From the NCBI GenBank assembly GCA_052168315.1, contig JBQLZO010000091.1, positions 1-64,000 of the forward strand: a DNA stretch of 64,000 nucleotides, read 5' to 3'. Below are positions 16,021-24,610 of the stretch, piece after piece. This DNA is from JBQLZO01 sp052168315. Lineage in GTDB: Bacteria; Planctomycetota; Phycisphaerae; Phycisphaerales; UBA1924. A model generated the notes under the pieces. It had not been told where the DNA came from. It was given only the letters and a program-made list of their open reading frames with translations, and did no database searches. Numbering within the stretch: position 1 is the first letter of the stretch; each line of letters starts with the position of its first letter. Both the position numbers and the translations under genes were made by a program.

Positions 16021-17478
16021 ATGAGCACAACGCTGATCGAGAACTTCATAGGTGGTCAATTCGTGCCGCCGATCACGGGGCGGACGATGGACTGCGTGAA
16101 CCCCGCGACGGGGGAGGTTTTCGCGCAGGTGGCGTTGTCGGGGCGCGATGATGTGGAGTCGGCGGTGGCGTCGGCGCGTGATGCGTTCCCGGGTTGGCGT
16201 CGGACGCCGGCGGCGCAGCGCGCGGCGCTGATGGATCGGCTCGCGGACCTGATCGAGCAGCACGCGGACCGGCTGAGCGTTGCGGAGACGAACGACACGG
16301 GCAAGCCGGTGGCGCTGTCGCGGTCGGTGGACATCCCGCGCTCGGCGCAGAACTTCCGGTATTTCGCGGGCGCGATCCAGCACACGGCGTCGCCGATGCA
16401 CCGGATGGACGATGAGGCGATCAACTACACGCTGCGGGAGCCGCGCGGGGTTGCGGGGTGCATCTCGCCCTGGAACCTGCCGCTGTACCTGCTGACCTGG
16501 AAGATCGCTCCGGCGGTGGCGACGGGGAACACGGTGGTGGCCAAGCCGTCTGAGATCACGCCGATGACGGCGTTCATGCTGGGCGAGTTGATCAACCGCG
16601 CGGGCTTCCCGCCCGGTGTGGTGAACATCGTGCAGGGCGAGGGGGGGACTGCGGGGGTCGGTCTGGTGGAGCATCCGGGGGTGCCGACGATCTCGTTCAC
16701 GGGGTCGACGCGGGTGGGGCGGTTCATCAGCGATGCGGCGGGCAAGACCTTCAAGCGGGTGTCGCTGGAGCTGGGCGGGAAGAACCCCTTCGTGATCTTC
16801 GAGGATGCGGACTTGTCGCAGGCGATCCCGGCGGCGGCGCGGGCGGCGTTCACGAACGGCGGGCAGATCTGCCTGTGCGGCTCGCGGGTGCTGGCGCATC
16901 GCTCGGTGTTCGAGCGCGTGGTGGAGGGTGTGTCGCGGTTGGCGAAGGAGCGCCGGATCGGCGATCCGATCGAACAGTCGACGGAGCACGGGGCGCTGGT
17001 GACGATGGATCATCTGAAGAAGGTCGAGTGGTATGTGGAGACGGCGGTGAAAGATGGGGCGGTGGTGCATGCGGGGGGCGGGCAGGTGGATCCGGATCGG
17101 CTGCCGGCGCGGTGCCGTGGAGGGGCGTTCTTCGAGCCGACGGTGCTGTCGGGCCTTGAGAACACCTGCGATGCGGTGCAGGAGGAGATCTTCGGCCCCG
17201 TTGTGACGATTCAGCCGTTCGATGATGAGGGGCACGCGGTGGAGCTTGCCAACTCGACGCGGTACGGGCTTGCGGCGTCGGTGTGGACGCGGGATCTGTC
17301 TCGGGCGCATCGGGTCGCGTCGGCGATCGAGGCAGGGATTCTCTGGGTGAACTGCTGGATGCTGCGGGATCTGCGGACGCCCTTTGGGGGGATGAAGCAG
17401 TCGGGGTACGGACGCGAGGGCGGGGAGTGGGCGCTGAACTTCTTTACCGAGCCGAAGAATGTGTGCGTGAAGATCTGA
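16021..17478 (+). CDS. NAD(P)+-dependent aldehyde dehydrogenase
   Basis: A 485-residue member of the aldehyde dehydrogenase superfamily, which oxidises aldehydes to acids with NAD(P)+. Visible motifs are the substrate channel PWNLPLYLLTWKIAPA, the cofactor motif FTGSTRVGRFI, the catalytic Glu region LELGGKNPFVIFEDAD and the nucleophile Cys in FTNGGQICLCGSRV. The overall form resembles 2-hydroxymuconic semialdehyde/ALDH8-type enzymes, which would fit tryptophan-kynurenine breakdown given kmo at 42-44 kb, but this substrate guess is weak. The start at MSTTLIENF matches the family N-terminus; no clear Shine-Dalgarno is seen. The next gene follows 28 nt downstream. Confidence 0.93.
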   Translation: MSTTLIENFIGGQFVPPITGRTMDCVNPATGEVFAQVALSGRDDVESAVASARDAFPGWRRTPAAQRAALMDRLADLIEQHADRLSVAETNDTGKPVALSRSVDIPRSAQNFRYFAGAIQHTASPMHRMDDEAINYTLREPRGVAGCISPWNLPLYLLTWKIAPAVATGNTVVAKPSEITPMTAFMLGELINRAGFPPGVVNIVQGEGGTAGVGLVEHPGVPTISFTGSTRVGRFISDAAGKTFKRVSLELGGKNPFVIFEDADLSQAIPAAARAAFTNGGQICLCGSRVLAHRSVFERVVEGVSRLAKERRIGDPIEQSTEHGALVTMDHLKKVEWYVETAVKDGAVVHAGGGQVDPDRLPARCRGGAFFEPTVLSGLENTCDAVQEEIFGPVVTIQPFDDEGHAVELANSTRYGLAASVWTRDLSRAHRVASAIEAGILWVNCWMLRDLRTPFGGMKQSGYGREGGEWALNFFTEPKNVCVKI

Positions 17479-17506
17479 GTGGTATGGGGCGGGCGATGGA
17501 GGCGCT

Positions 17507-18538
17507 GTGATTGCGAGATGTCGAACGAGCGGCGGTCGGGGTGGATCGAGGGGGCGCGCTCTGGTGATCCTGGGCGGGTGTGCGGTGATCGGGGTGTTGG
17601 CGTGCGGGTGCCAGCGGTCGGGATCGGGCGGTGCGGAGGTGCGTGGGGTGGAGGCGCGGGCCGTGGTCCGGGAGGGGATCCGCGAGCGTCCGGAGATGAG
17701 CGAGGGACCGGACGGGGTGGCGGCGCGTGGCGCGGGAGGCGGTGAGCGCCGGACAGGCGGCGGGGACTTGGCCGTGCCGGCGTCGGTGACGGAGGCGGGA
17801 TCGGGGTCGGGGTCGGCGTCGGGGTCGGGTCGGGCGGGGGCGCCTGAAGCGGCGACGGGGTTGGGGACCGGCGGGAGGCTCGTAGAGTTGTCGCCCGGGC
17901 TGCGCGTGGGCGTCGCCCGGCGCGTGGTGGAGTTCGATGCGATCGTGTCGCCGCTGCTGCATGATCCGCAGAATCCGACATTTTATCTCGAGCAGATCGT
18001 GAGCACGCCTGATACGAAGGCGCACGAGTCGATCTTCGTGACGGATGTTCGCCCCTCGGAGATCCACGCGGCGATGCTGGCGGCGGCGCTGGATCCGGGA
18101 TCGCCGGGATCGATCACGCAGCTCATCGATGATTCGAACCAGATCGTGACGGAGCGGATCGCGGCGAGCGGCGATCGGGTGCGGATGTTGGTGTTGTACG
18201 AGGATCCGGCGACGGGTGAGCGTGTGAGCGTTGATCCTTACTCGTGGGTGGTGAACCAGGACACGGGGGAGCGGTTCGTTCGGGCGGGCGGCGGTCCGGA
18301 TGGCGGGGTGGTGCTGCGGTTCGCGGGTTCGAACCTTCGGCGGTTCAACGATCGGGACATCTATGAGGCGGATGTGGCGGGGACGGTGGTGGGATTGACG
18401 ACCTTCGGGACGGAGTTGATCGGGCTCGACCGGGTGATCAGCCATGAGTCTGAGATCGATGCGCCTGTGTGGATCGCGGATACGGATCGGATTCCCGCGA
18501 ACGGGACGGCGGTGACGATCCGGATCGAGGGGCTTTGA
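17507..18538 (+). CDS. YdjY-domain lipoprotein
   Basis: A 343-residue exported protein starting at GTG 17507, with GGAGG 4 nt upstream. The signal ends in a lipobox-like GVLACGC. A disordered Gly/Ser/Ala region follows to about residue 125. The rest fits the YdjY domain found in many planctomycetes, with TKAHESIFVTDVRPSEIHAA as the signature, preceded by VVEFDAIVSPLLHD. YdjY function is unknown; it sits beside ferredoxin genes in enterobacteria. It lies 28 nt after the aldehyde dehydrogenase, so the two are probably co-transcribed. Confidence 0.83.
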   Translation: MIARCRTSGGRGGSRGRALVILGGCAVIGVLACGCQRSGSGGAEVRGVEARAVVREGIRERPEMSEGPDGVAARGAGGGERRTGGGDLAVPASVTEAGSGSGSASGSGRAGAPEAATGLGTGGRLVELSPGLRVGVARRVVEFDAIVSPLLHDPQNPTFYLEQIVSTPDTKAHESIFVTDVRPSEIHAAMLAAALDPGSPGSITQLIDDSNQIVTERIAASGDRVRMLVLYEDPATGERVSVDPYSWVVNQDTGERFVRAGGGPDGGVVLRFAGSNLRRFNDRDIYEADVAGTVVGLTTFGTELIGLDRVISHESEIDAPVWIADTDRIPANGTAVTIRIEGL

Positions 18539-18583
18539 AGGCTGGGCGTGGGATTCGAGGGAAACCATTTGGCGGGTTGCGCG

Positions 18584-18589
18584 TAAGAT
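18584..18589 (+). promoter_or_regulatory. -10-like box TAAGAT
   Basis: TAAGAT ends 6 nt before an ATG at 18596 that opens a 19-codon reading frame, the same spacing as at leaderless genes in this window. Confidence 0.4.
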
Positions 18590-18595
18590 CTGTGG

Positions 18596-18655
18596 ATGCC
18601 GGCGCGGGTTCGGCGTGGGCCCGCGCTCCACGAAGATGATGATGCCAGTGCTTGA
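18596..18655 (+). CDS. Possible 19-codon leader ORF
   Basis: ATG 18596 to TGA 18653-18655 encodes MPARVRRGPALHEDDDASA. It starts at the expected leaderless position after TAAGAT and ends 11 nt before the ATG of the next gene, whose GAAGGG ribosome binding site overlaps the stop region. It could be a regulatory upstream ORF or a coincidence. No amino acid is strikingly enriched except three consecutive Asp. Confidence 0.25.
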   Translation: MPARVRRGPALHEDDDASA

Positions 18656-18666
18656 AGGGCCGAGCC

Positions 18667-19608
18667 ATGATGAGTCGCGTGTCGCCGAAGCGTTGTTCGA
18701 TGTTCATGCTGGTGGTGCTGGCGTCGCTGCTGGTTCCGGCGGCGAGGGCGGACGCCCGGGCGGTCGATCTGGTCGCCCGGTTCGATCGCTCGACACCGAC
18801 GGTGTACGAGGTGGACCTGAAGTCGCGGCAGGTGCTCCGGCTCGGCGAGGTGACACAGGACTACACGGCGACCTATGGCTCGCGGGTGTCGATCACGCTG
18901 GAGCGGGCGAGCAGCGAGCTGGTCTCGGTGAAGCTGACGCACGAGCGGGTGGCGGTCTCTTTCGAGGGTCGGGGTGGCGGGACTCCGGGCTCGCTGCCGA
19001 TGGGGTCGTTCGACTCGGACGAGCCGGACGCGGCGGGAACGAGCGATGTGTACAAGCGTATCGTGGCGCCGATCGTGGGCAAGTCGGTTGTGATCGACCT
19101 GCTGCCCTCCGGTGAGTTCGTGGCGATTCGGGGCCTGAATGACCTGGCGCCGAAGGGGCCGGAGGGGGTGATGTTCCGGGAGTTGTTCACGGAGCAGACC
19201 TTCCGGGACATGTATGGGTGGTTGTTCCGGCTGAAGTACGGTCCGTCGAGCGCGGAGCCGGGTGAGAGCTGGACGATCGCGCAGTCGTCGAACAACCCGC
19301 TGGGGACGCTGCGCCGGGTGTACGAGCTGACGCTTGGCGCGATCGATGAATCTTCGAAGACGGCGACGATCGAGATCGGCGGGAAGGTGGAACTGCAGGG
19401 CTCGGTGCCCGGGATGTTCGAGCCGTCGGGCGGCGCTGATGCGCAGTCGGTGAGCGGCAAGGCCGAGTGGGATGTGGAGGGGAAGCAGGTGAAGTCCTTG
19501 TCGAGCACTTCGAAGACGGATATCGAGTCGACGACTCCGGGGATGCCGGTGGAGATGTCGATCGAGGCGGAGACGAAGGTCAAGCGTGTGGACGGGCGAG
19601 GGGCGTGA
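18667..19608 (+). CDS. Secreted DUF6263-like protein
   Basis: A 313-residue protein with a typical signal peptide (hydrophobic core MFMLVVLASLLVPAARA) and no membrane anchor after it. The mature part is mostly beta-strand-like, with alternating strands such as VYEVDLKSRQVLRLGEVTQ, ATIEIGGKVELQGSV and SIEAETKVKRV. This resembles the DUF6263 family of exported planctomycete/Bacteroidetes proteins, and no function is known. ATG 18667 is chosen, with GAAGGG 7 nt upstream; a TTG five codons earlier is less likely. It is preceded by a possible short leader ORF. Confidence 0.75.
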   Translation: MMSRVSPKRCSMFMLVVLASLLVPAARADARAVDLVARFDRSTPTVYEVDLKSRQVLRLGEVTQDYTATYGSRVSITLERASSELVSVKLTHERVAVSFEGRGGGTPGSLPMGSFDSDEPDAAGTSDVYKRIVAPIVGKSVVIDLLPSGEFVAIRGLNDLAPKGPEGVMFRELFTEQTFRDMYGWLFRLKYGPSSAEPGESWTIAQSSNNPLGTLRRVYELTLGAIDESSKTATIEIGGKVELQGSVPGMFEPSGGADAQSVSGKAEWDVEGKQVKSLSSTSKTDIESTTPGMPVEMSIEAETKVKRVDGRGA

Positions 19609-19627
19609 ACATCGGACGGGGTCGGGC

Positions 19628-20407
19628 ATGAGTGGTGATCCCGCCGACGGTTCGGATTCGATCGGAGCGCCGGCGACGGGGATCACTCCGCTCATGCTCG
19701 CGGCGGGCGATGAGATGTGTTCTGTGCAGCGCGTGCTGGCGGAGATCGCGGCGGGCGCGGATGTCAATGCCCGTGATGCGGATGGGCGGACCGCGCTGCA
19801 TCATGCCATCCTCGGATGCTTCAAGCAGAGCGTGATTTCCACGCTCGTGCGGAACGGGGCCGATCCCGCGATCCGTGACCGGTGGAACAACACGATCGTG
19901 CACGCGGCGTTTGGCGATGGGCTCACGGGATTGCGGATCGAGACGATCCGACGATTCATCCACACCGCTCGGCGTGGCGGCGTGTCGTTGACGGAGCCCG
20001 ATGCCGAGGGGCGCACGCCTCTTGGGTGTCAGGTGCAAAGTGGATGTCTCGAGGCGCTGCGTGCGCTGCTTGAAGCGGGTGTGGACCCGGACTCGACGGT
20101 TCGGCATGTAGTGAGCGGTGCTGAGGCGGATGAGGTGGTGTTTTGGCCGGCGGTGTGCGCTGCGGTGGATGGTGGGCTTCGCCCGGTGGAGGTGGTGCGG
20201 CTGCTGGGAGAATTCGGCGCGGATTTGCGGGCTTGCGCGCCGGATGGGCGTGGTCCTCGTGCGCTGGCTGCCGCGCGATGGCGTCGGGCGCGGGCGTGGC
20301 GGGAGGGGGCGCTCGCTCGGCGCACGCCATTCCGGTTCGAGTCGACGCGGCACGCGGAAGAAGAGATCGAAGCCATGCGCCGGATGGCCCGGGTGCTGCC
20401 GCGGTGA
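19628..20407 (+). CDS. Ankyrin-repeat protein
   Basis: A 259-residue soluble protein with about four to five ankyrin repeats. Clear ones begin at GITPLMLAAGDE (about residue 19), DGRTALHHAILGC (about 52), WNNTIVHAAFGDG and EGRTPLGCQVQSGCLEALR, with ADVNARD-type loops between. The last 40 residues are basic and helical. Ankyrin stacks mediate protein-protein contacts; the partner is unknown. It starts 19 nt after the preceding gene on the same strand. No signal peptide is present, so it is cytoplasmic. Confidence 0.85.
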   Translation: MSGDPADGSDSIGAPATGITPLMLAAGDEMCSVQRVLAEIAAGADVNARDADGRTALHHAILGCFKQSVISTLVRNGADPAIRDRWNNTIVHAAFGDGLTGLRIETIRRFIHTARRGGVSLTEPDAEGRTPLGCQVQSGCLEALRALLEAGVDPDSTVRHVVSGAEADEVVFWPAVCAAVDGGLRPVEVVRLLGEFGADLRACAPDGRGPRALAAARWRRARAWREGALARRTPFRFESTRHAEEEIEAMRRMARVLPR

Positions 20408-20413
20408 CCTGGT

Positions 20414-22240
20414 TCAGCGATTGCCGGCCAGGCGGCGGGTGGTCATGTCGAATGACTTCACCATGGCGGTCCTGATGCCGAGGACGATCAGGGTGTAGCC
20501 GAGGACGCAGAGGGCCGCGCCGATGGCGAGCGTTGTTCGGGCGGTGAGGAGGCCCTGGTTCTCGACGGTGTTGCGCATGGCGGAGACTGGGTCGACGGCG
20601 GCGAGGAGGTAGGTGAGGGGGTTGAGCGAAGCGAGGGCGGGGCCGACGAGTTCGATCTCGAGGGCGGCCTGCCAGCCGCAGAGCCCGACGACGCCGGCGA
20701 CAGCGCCGACGACGAGGACGGTGAAGACGACGGAGGAGATGGTGCCGCGGGTCTTGAGCGACCATTGCAGGCCGACCATGACGCAGAATGCGATGAACGG
20801 GATCGCGGTGATGGGGACGAGCAGGGCGGCCTCGGGGAGAACGACGGGGGCCTCGACGGCGGTGGAGGCGCCGAGGATGGCGACCTGCCGGACGGTGACG
20901 CCGTCGGTTCGGCCGAGACCGCCCATGAGGACATAGCCGGCGGTGATGGCGATGGTGCTCACGGGGACGGCGATGAGGGGGAGGAGGTAGAAGACGAGGC
21001 CCTTAAGCTTTCCGCCGAGGTAGTCCTTGGGCGTGATGGGGGTGGTGAGGAGGAGGTCGAGGGTTCCATCCTCGCGTTCTCGGGAGATGGCGGTGGCGGA
21101 CATGTTGATGGCGACGAGCGCGATGACGATGAGCTCGGTCCATGTGGTGACGAGGAGCCATCGGCGGAAGGACTCGTGGTCGAGCGATCCGCCGTGGTAC
21201 ATGGCGAGCAGCGCGAGAGCCCAGAGGATGCCGAGGAAGACGAAGCTCCAGCGGAGGGCCATTTTGCCGAGTGTGGCGTTGCGGGCGGTGGCTTCCCGCC
21301 AGGCGATGGGGTTGTTGCTGACCTCGCGGGCGGGGCGGGTGGCGGCGTCTTTCGCGCCCAGGCCGAGGGCGCGGCGGTACCAGGGGACGCCGGTCTTGTT
21401 GCCGATGGAGCGGGCGGTGATGGAAGAGATGAGGACGATGAGGATGCTGGCGCCGAAGGAGAGGATGCACCAGACGAGCACGGGCGAGCCGTACCAGTAG
21501 CGTGCGAGGGGGTTCATCTGGTCGAGTTCGATGAGCCCGGGGCGGGCGTACTCGGTGGGGGCGAGGAGTGCGCGGAGCGCGAGGAAGGGATTGATGGGCG
21601 TGACGGCGGTGACGGTCCCAGCGCCCGCGCGGAGGGAGAGGTCGATGCCGATCGTGACGGCCAGATATGTGACGACGGCGACATAGAAGGTGAACACCGC
21701 GCGTCTTCCGGCGAGGCGGTTGACCGAGAGCCCGACGGCGATGGAGCCGACGAGCAGGGCGGCGCCCGCTGAGACGGCGTAGGAGATGAGGACGGAGGAG
21801 CCGGGGACGCCGCCGTAGTACTGCGTGATGGCGAAGAGGGGCAGGGATGCGATGAGCAGGGCGAGGACGATGAAGAGCCTCCCGAAGAGCTGGCCGAGCA
21901 CGATCTGGAGGGAGGACATGGGTGTGGTGAGAAGGATGTCCCATGTGCGCGGGTTGGACTCCTGCGCGATGGCGCCGGCCATGAAGACGGGCGTGAGGAT
22001 GCAGATGAGCGCGATCTGGAGGTAGGCGACGGCTTCGAAGGCCTGCGCGCCTGCGGCGGCGAGGTCGCGCATGGAACCGGAGGCGTCGAGGAGGAGGGCG
22101 AGGAGCGTGATGATGAGCACGGCGAGATAGGCCGCGCGGATGTACATGTGCCGCAGCCTGCGCGAGCCGCCTTCGACGAGTCGGACCACGATGGGATTCG
22201 TGGGGAGCAGGTTGAGGAGCCATCGAAGAAATGTTGGCAT
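20414..22240 (-). CDS. ABC-2-type permease with two fused halves
   Basis: A 608-residue polytopic membrane protein with about twelve hydrophobic segments. Two matching signatures show internal duplication: AIAQESNPRTWDILLTTPMS (about residue 90) and AISREREDGTLDLLLTTPIT (about 390). Each is the conserved loop of ABC-2/GldF-type permeases. Each half would supply about six membrane spans, so one chain may form the whole membrane part of an exporter. No ATPase gene is adjacent, so the partner must lie elsewhere. It ends 6 nt from the convergent ankyrin gene. A TACCAT box ends 8 nt upstream of the start, with no Shine-Dalgarno. Confidence 0.86.
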   Translation of the reverse strand: MPTFLRWLLNLLPTNPIVVRLVEGGSRRLRHMYIRAAYLAVLIITLLALLLDASGSMRDLAAAGAQAFEAVAYLQIALICILTPVFMAGAIAQESNPRTWDILLTTPMSSLQIVLGQLFGRLFIVLALLIASLPLFAITQYYGGVPGSSVLISYAVSAGAALLVGSIAVGLSVNRLAGRRAVFTFYVAVVTYLAVTIGIDLSLRAGAGTVTAVTPINPFLALRALLAPTEYARPGLIELDQMNPLARYWYGSPVLVWCILSFGASILIVLISSITARSIGNKTGVPWYRRALGLGAKDAATRPAREVSNNPIAWREATARNATLGKMALRWSFVFLGILWALALLAMYHGGSLDHESFRRWLLVTTWTELIVIALVAINMSATAISREREDGTLDLLLTTPITPKDYLGGKLKGLVFYLLPLIAVPVSTIAITAGYVLMGGLGRTDGVTVRQVAILGASTAVEAPVVLPEAALLVPITAIPFIAFCVMVGLQWSLKTRGTISSVVFTVLVVGAVAGVVGLCGWQAALEIELVGPALASLNPLTYLLAAVDPVSAMRNTVENQGLLTARTTLAIGAALCVLGYTLIVLGIRTAMVKSFDMTTRRLAGNR

Positions 22241-22248
22241 GCGGGGCG

Positions 22249-22254
22249 ATGGTA
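22249..22254 (-). promoter_or_regulatory. -10-like box TACCAT (minus strand)
   Basis: On the minus strand TACCAT ends 8 nt before the permease ATG at 22240. It is the same hexamer as at 26567, 35664 and 50211. Confidence 0.4.
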
Positions 22255-22384
22255 GTTCGGGAACGCGATTGGGTCGGGCGTGGCGGGGGTGCGGGGGTCA
22301 ACGCCGGAGCGGAACGGGTTGAGCGGGCACCCGAACAGAGTTCGGACATGGTCGGCCTGAGAGGGTGGGCGGTGACGGTCGGGC

Positions 22385-22415
22385 TTGACGCGGGTCGGGG
22401 GCAATCGTTTACTAT
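22385..22415 (+). promoter_or_regulatory. Candidate sigma-70-type promoter ahead of rny
   Basis: TTGACG at 22385-22390 is followed by TTTACT at 22408-22413 (17-nt spacer) or TACTAT at 22410-22415 (19 nt). This is one of the few places in the window with a recognisable -35 element. The transcript would begin near 22421 and cover the small frame at 22480 and rny. Confidence 0.5.
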
Positions 22416-22479
22416 GTGGTTGTATTCTGTTTGGACCCCGGCCGGGACGCTTCCCGGATCGGCTGATTGAGTTTCACAC

Positions 22480-22878
22480 ATGCACACCGCACCCCCATGC
22501 CCATCATCGATTCTCCGCGCGTTCGCGCTGGGGTTCGGGGCGTTGGTGGTGCTGCTCCTTGTCCGCGCTGAGCGCGGCGGTCCCTCTGTGCCCCATGTCG
22601 CGGCGCGTGGGGATTCGGGCGTCGTCCGGCGATCGGGCTTCTCGGCCCTGCTGGACCCGGCGCGCTCGATGGTCATGGCGCCGGCGCTGCTTGGGCGCTT
22701 GGCGGGATCGACCTTGGTTGCGGTTCGGCTCAGCGCATCGCGCCGGGTCGGCGGGCGCCTGGTCCGCGCGATGCGTGCGGGCGGTGGGCGCTTTGGCGCC
22801 GATCGTTCGTGGGCAGCGGGTCGATCGGCTCGGACGGCAGCGCGGCGGGTTTTCCCGGCGCGCGGTGAGGTTGTGTGA
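22480..22878 (+). CDS. Possible small membrane-anchored protein
   Basis: A 132-residue frame downstream of a good promoter. It has one hydrophobic segment near the N-terminus (RAFALGFGALVVLLLV) and an Arg/Ala/Gly-rich remainder. No ribosome binding site is clear and I recognise no family. The composition of the second half is also what random high-GC sequence gives, so this may instead be an untranslated leader of rny. It ends 63 nt before the RNase Y start. Confidence 0.35.
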   Translation: MHTAPPCPSSILRAFALGFGALVVLLLVRAERGGPSVPHVAARGDSGVVRRSGFSALLDPARSMVMAPALLGRLAGSTLVAVRLSASRRVGGRLVRAMRAGGGRFGADRSWAAGRSARTAARRVFPARGEVV

Positions 22879-22941
22879 GGCTCGGCGGTTGATCCGTGTT
22901 GAGCGTGCCGGTCGGGCGGCCCAGCCATGAAAGGCTCCGCC

Positions 22942-24567
22942 ATGCCCAGTGTGCGCCCGCTTGTGAATCTGCTTGAGGTGACGACGGTGCCGACCGGCGG
23001 CGGTGGCGATGGCGTGCTGCTGGCGGTGGCGGTGGTCGTGTCGATCGCGGCGGGGATCGCGATTGGGGTGGTGGGGGCGCGGTTCCTGGTGGGGATCTCG
23101 GTTCGGAAGGCTCGGGAGGAGGGCGAGCGGATCGTGGAGCTGGCGCGGCGTGAGTCGCAGGCCGAGTCGGACCGTGTGATCGCGGAGGCCCGGCAGCGGG
23201 TGATCTCGGAGCGGGAGGCGTTCGAGTCGGATGTGCAGCGTCGGCGGGATGAGCTGCACGCCGAAGAACGGGAGATGTCAAAGCGTGAGAGCAAGCTCGA
23301 GCGACTGCTGGAGCGGGCCGAGTCGCGTCAGGAGGAGCTGGACAAGCGGCACGCGGAGGTGGAGTCGCTGAAGGCGGGGGTTGAGAAGTCGCGCGGCGAG
23401 GTCGCGGCGCTGCTGGAGCGTCGTCGCGAGGAGCTGACGCGTGTGGCGGGGATGAGCGAGGCAGAGGCGCGGCAGGAGCTGCTCCGGGCGGTGGAAGATG
23501 ATGCCCGGGATGACGCCGCGCGGCTGGTCCGGACGATCACGGAGGAGGCGCAGGCGAAGGGGCGGGAGCGGGCGATGGAGATCACGATCCAGGCGATGCA
23601 GCGGTACGCGGGCGAGCATGTGTCCGAGTCGACGGTGCGAACGGTGGATATTCCTTCCGACGATGTGAAGGGCCGGATCATCGGGCGCGAGGGGCGGAAC
23701 ATCCGGGCGATCGAGAAGGCCTCGGGGGTGGACCTGATCGTGGACGACACGCCGGGGGTGATCCTGGTGTCGTGCTTCGACCGTGTGCGGCAGGCGATCG
23801 CGGTGGAGGCGATGAACCGGCTGATCGCGGATGGTCGGATCCATCCGACGCGGGTGGAGGAGGTGTTCGCGAAGGTCAAGAGCGAGTTCGACGAGCGGAT
23901 CGAGAAGCACGGCAAGGATGCGGTGGCCGAGTGCAAGCTGCGGAATGTGCACCAGAAGATCGTGGAGGCGATGGGGCGGCTGCAGTACCGTACCTCGTAC
24001 GGGCAGAATGTGCTGGCGCACTCGCTGGAGGTGGCGTTCATCGCGCAGATGATCGCGGACCAGTTGGGGCTGGACGGTCGTCTGGCGCGTCGGTGCGGGT
24101 TCCTGCACGACATCGGGAAGGCGATGGATCACGAGATGGAGGGCGGGCATCCGGCAATCGGGATGGAGTTCGCGCGGCAGTTCGGCGAGCGTGAGGAGGT
24201 GCTCAACGCGATCGGCGGGCACCACGGGGATATCCCGTCGACCTCGTGGTACACGCCGATCGTGATGACGGCCGACGCGTTGTCCGGGGCGCGGCCGGGG
24301 GCGCGGCGCGAGTCGCTGGAGCACTACATCAAGCGGCTGGAGCAGCTGCAGGACATCGCGAAGTCGTACGATGGCGTGGAGGAGGCGCACGCGATCCAGG
24401 CGGGGCGCGAGGTGCGGGTGATGGTCAACGCGCGGAAGATCTCGGATGACAACGCGTTCATGATCGCGAAGCAGATCGCGGATCGCGTGAGCGAGGAGAT
24501 GACCTTCCCGGGCGAGGTGAAGGTGACGGTGCTGCGGGAGACGCGGGCCGTGGAGATCGCGCGGTGA
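22942..24567 (+). CDS. rny: Ribonuclease Y
   Basis: A 541-residue membrane-anchored endoribonuclease that starts mRNA decay. The layout is complete. A single N-terminal membrane segment (AVAVVVSIAAGIAIGVVGA) precedes a long charged coiled coil (about residues 50-190, rich in Glu/Arg). The KH domain contains GRIIGREGRNIRAIE, and the HD domain has metal-binding HSLEVAF and FLHDIGKA. The C-terminal region ends with GEVKVTVLRETRAVE. ATG 22942 is preferred over ATG 22927 because AAAGG lies 7 nt upstream of it; the difference is five residues. It is transcribed from the promoter near 22400 and is convergent with the next gene 43 nt away. Confidence 0.97.
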   Translation: MPSVRPLVNLLEVTTVPTGGGGDGVLLAVAVVVSIAAGIAIGVVGARFLVGISVRKAREEGERIVELARRESQAESDRVIAEARQRVISEREAFESDVQRRRDELHAEEREMSKRESKLERLLERAESRQEELDKRHAEVESLKAGVEKSRGEVAALLERRREELTRVAGMSEAEARQELLRAVEDDARDDAARLVRTITEEAQAKGRERAMEITIQAMQRYAGEHVSESTVRTVDIPSDDVKGRIIGREGRNIRAIEKASGVDLIVDDTPGVILVSCFDRVRQAIAVEAMNRLIADGRIHPTRVEEVFAKVKSEFDERIEKHGKDAVAECKLRNVHQKIVEAMGRLQYRTSYGQNVLAHSLEVAFIAQMIADQLGLDGRLARRCGFLHDIGKAMDHEMEGGHPAIGMEFARQFGEREEVLNAIGGHHGDIPSTSWYTPIVMTADALSGARPGARRESLEHYIKRLEQLQDIAKSYDGVEEAHAIQAGREVRVMVNARKISDDNAFMIAKQIADRVSEEMTFPGEVKVTVLRETRAVEIAR

Positions 24568-24610
24568 GCGGCGGCACCCGGGGGGGAGCCCGGGGGCTGG
24601 GCGTGGATAT

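Noticed and set aside
20765..21772. 335-codon plus-strand Gly/Asp/Glu-rich frame opposite the ABC-2 permease
   Set aside because: Low-complexity antisense of a membrane protein with clear duplicated signatures; no start signal.
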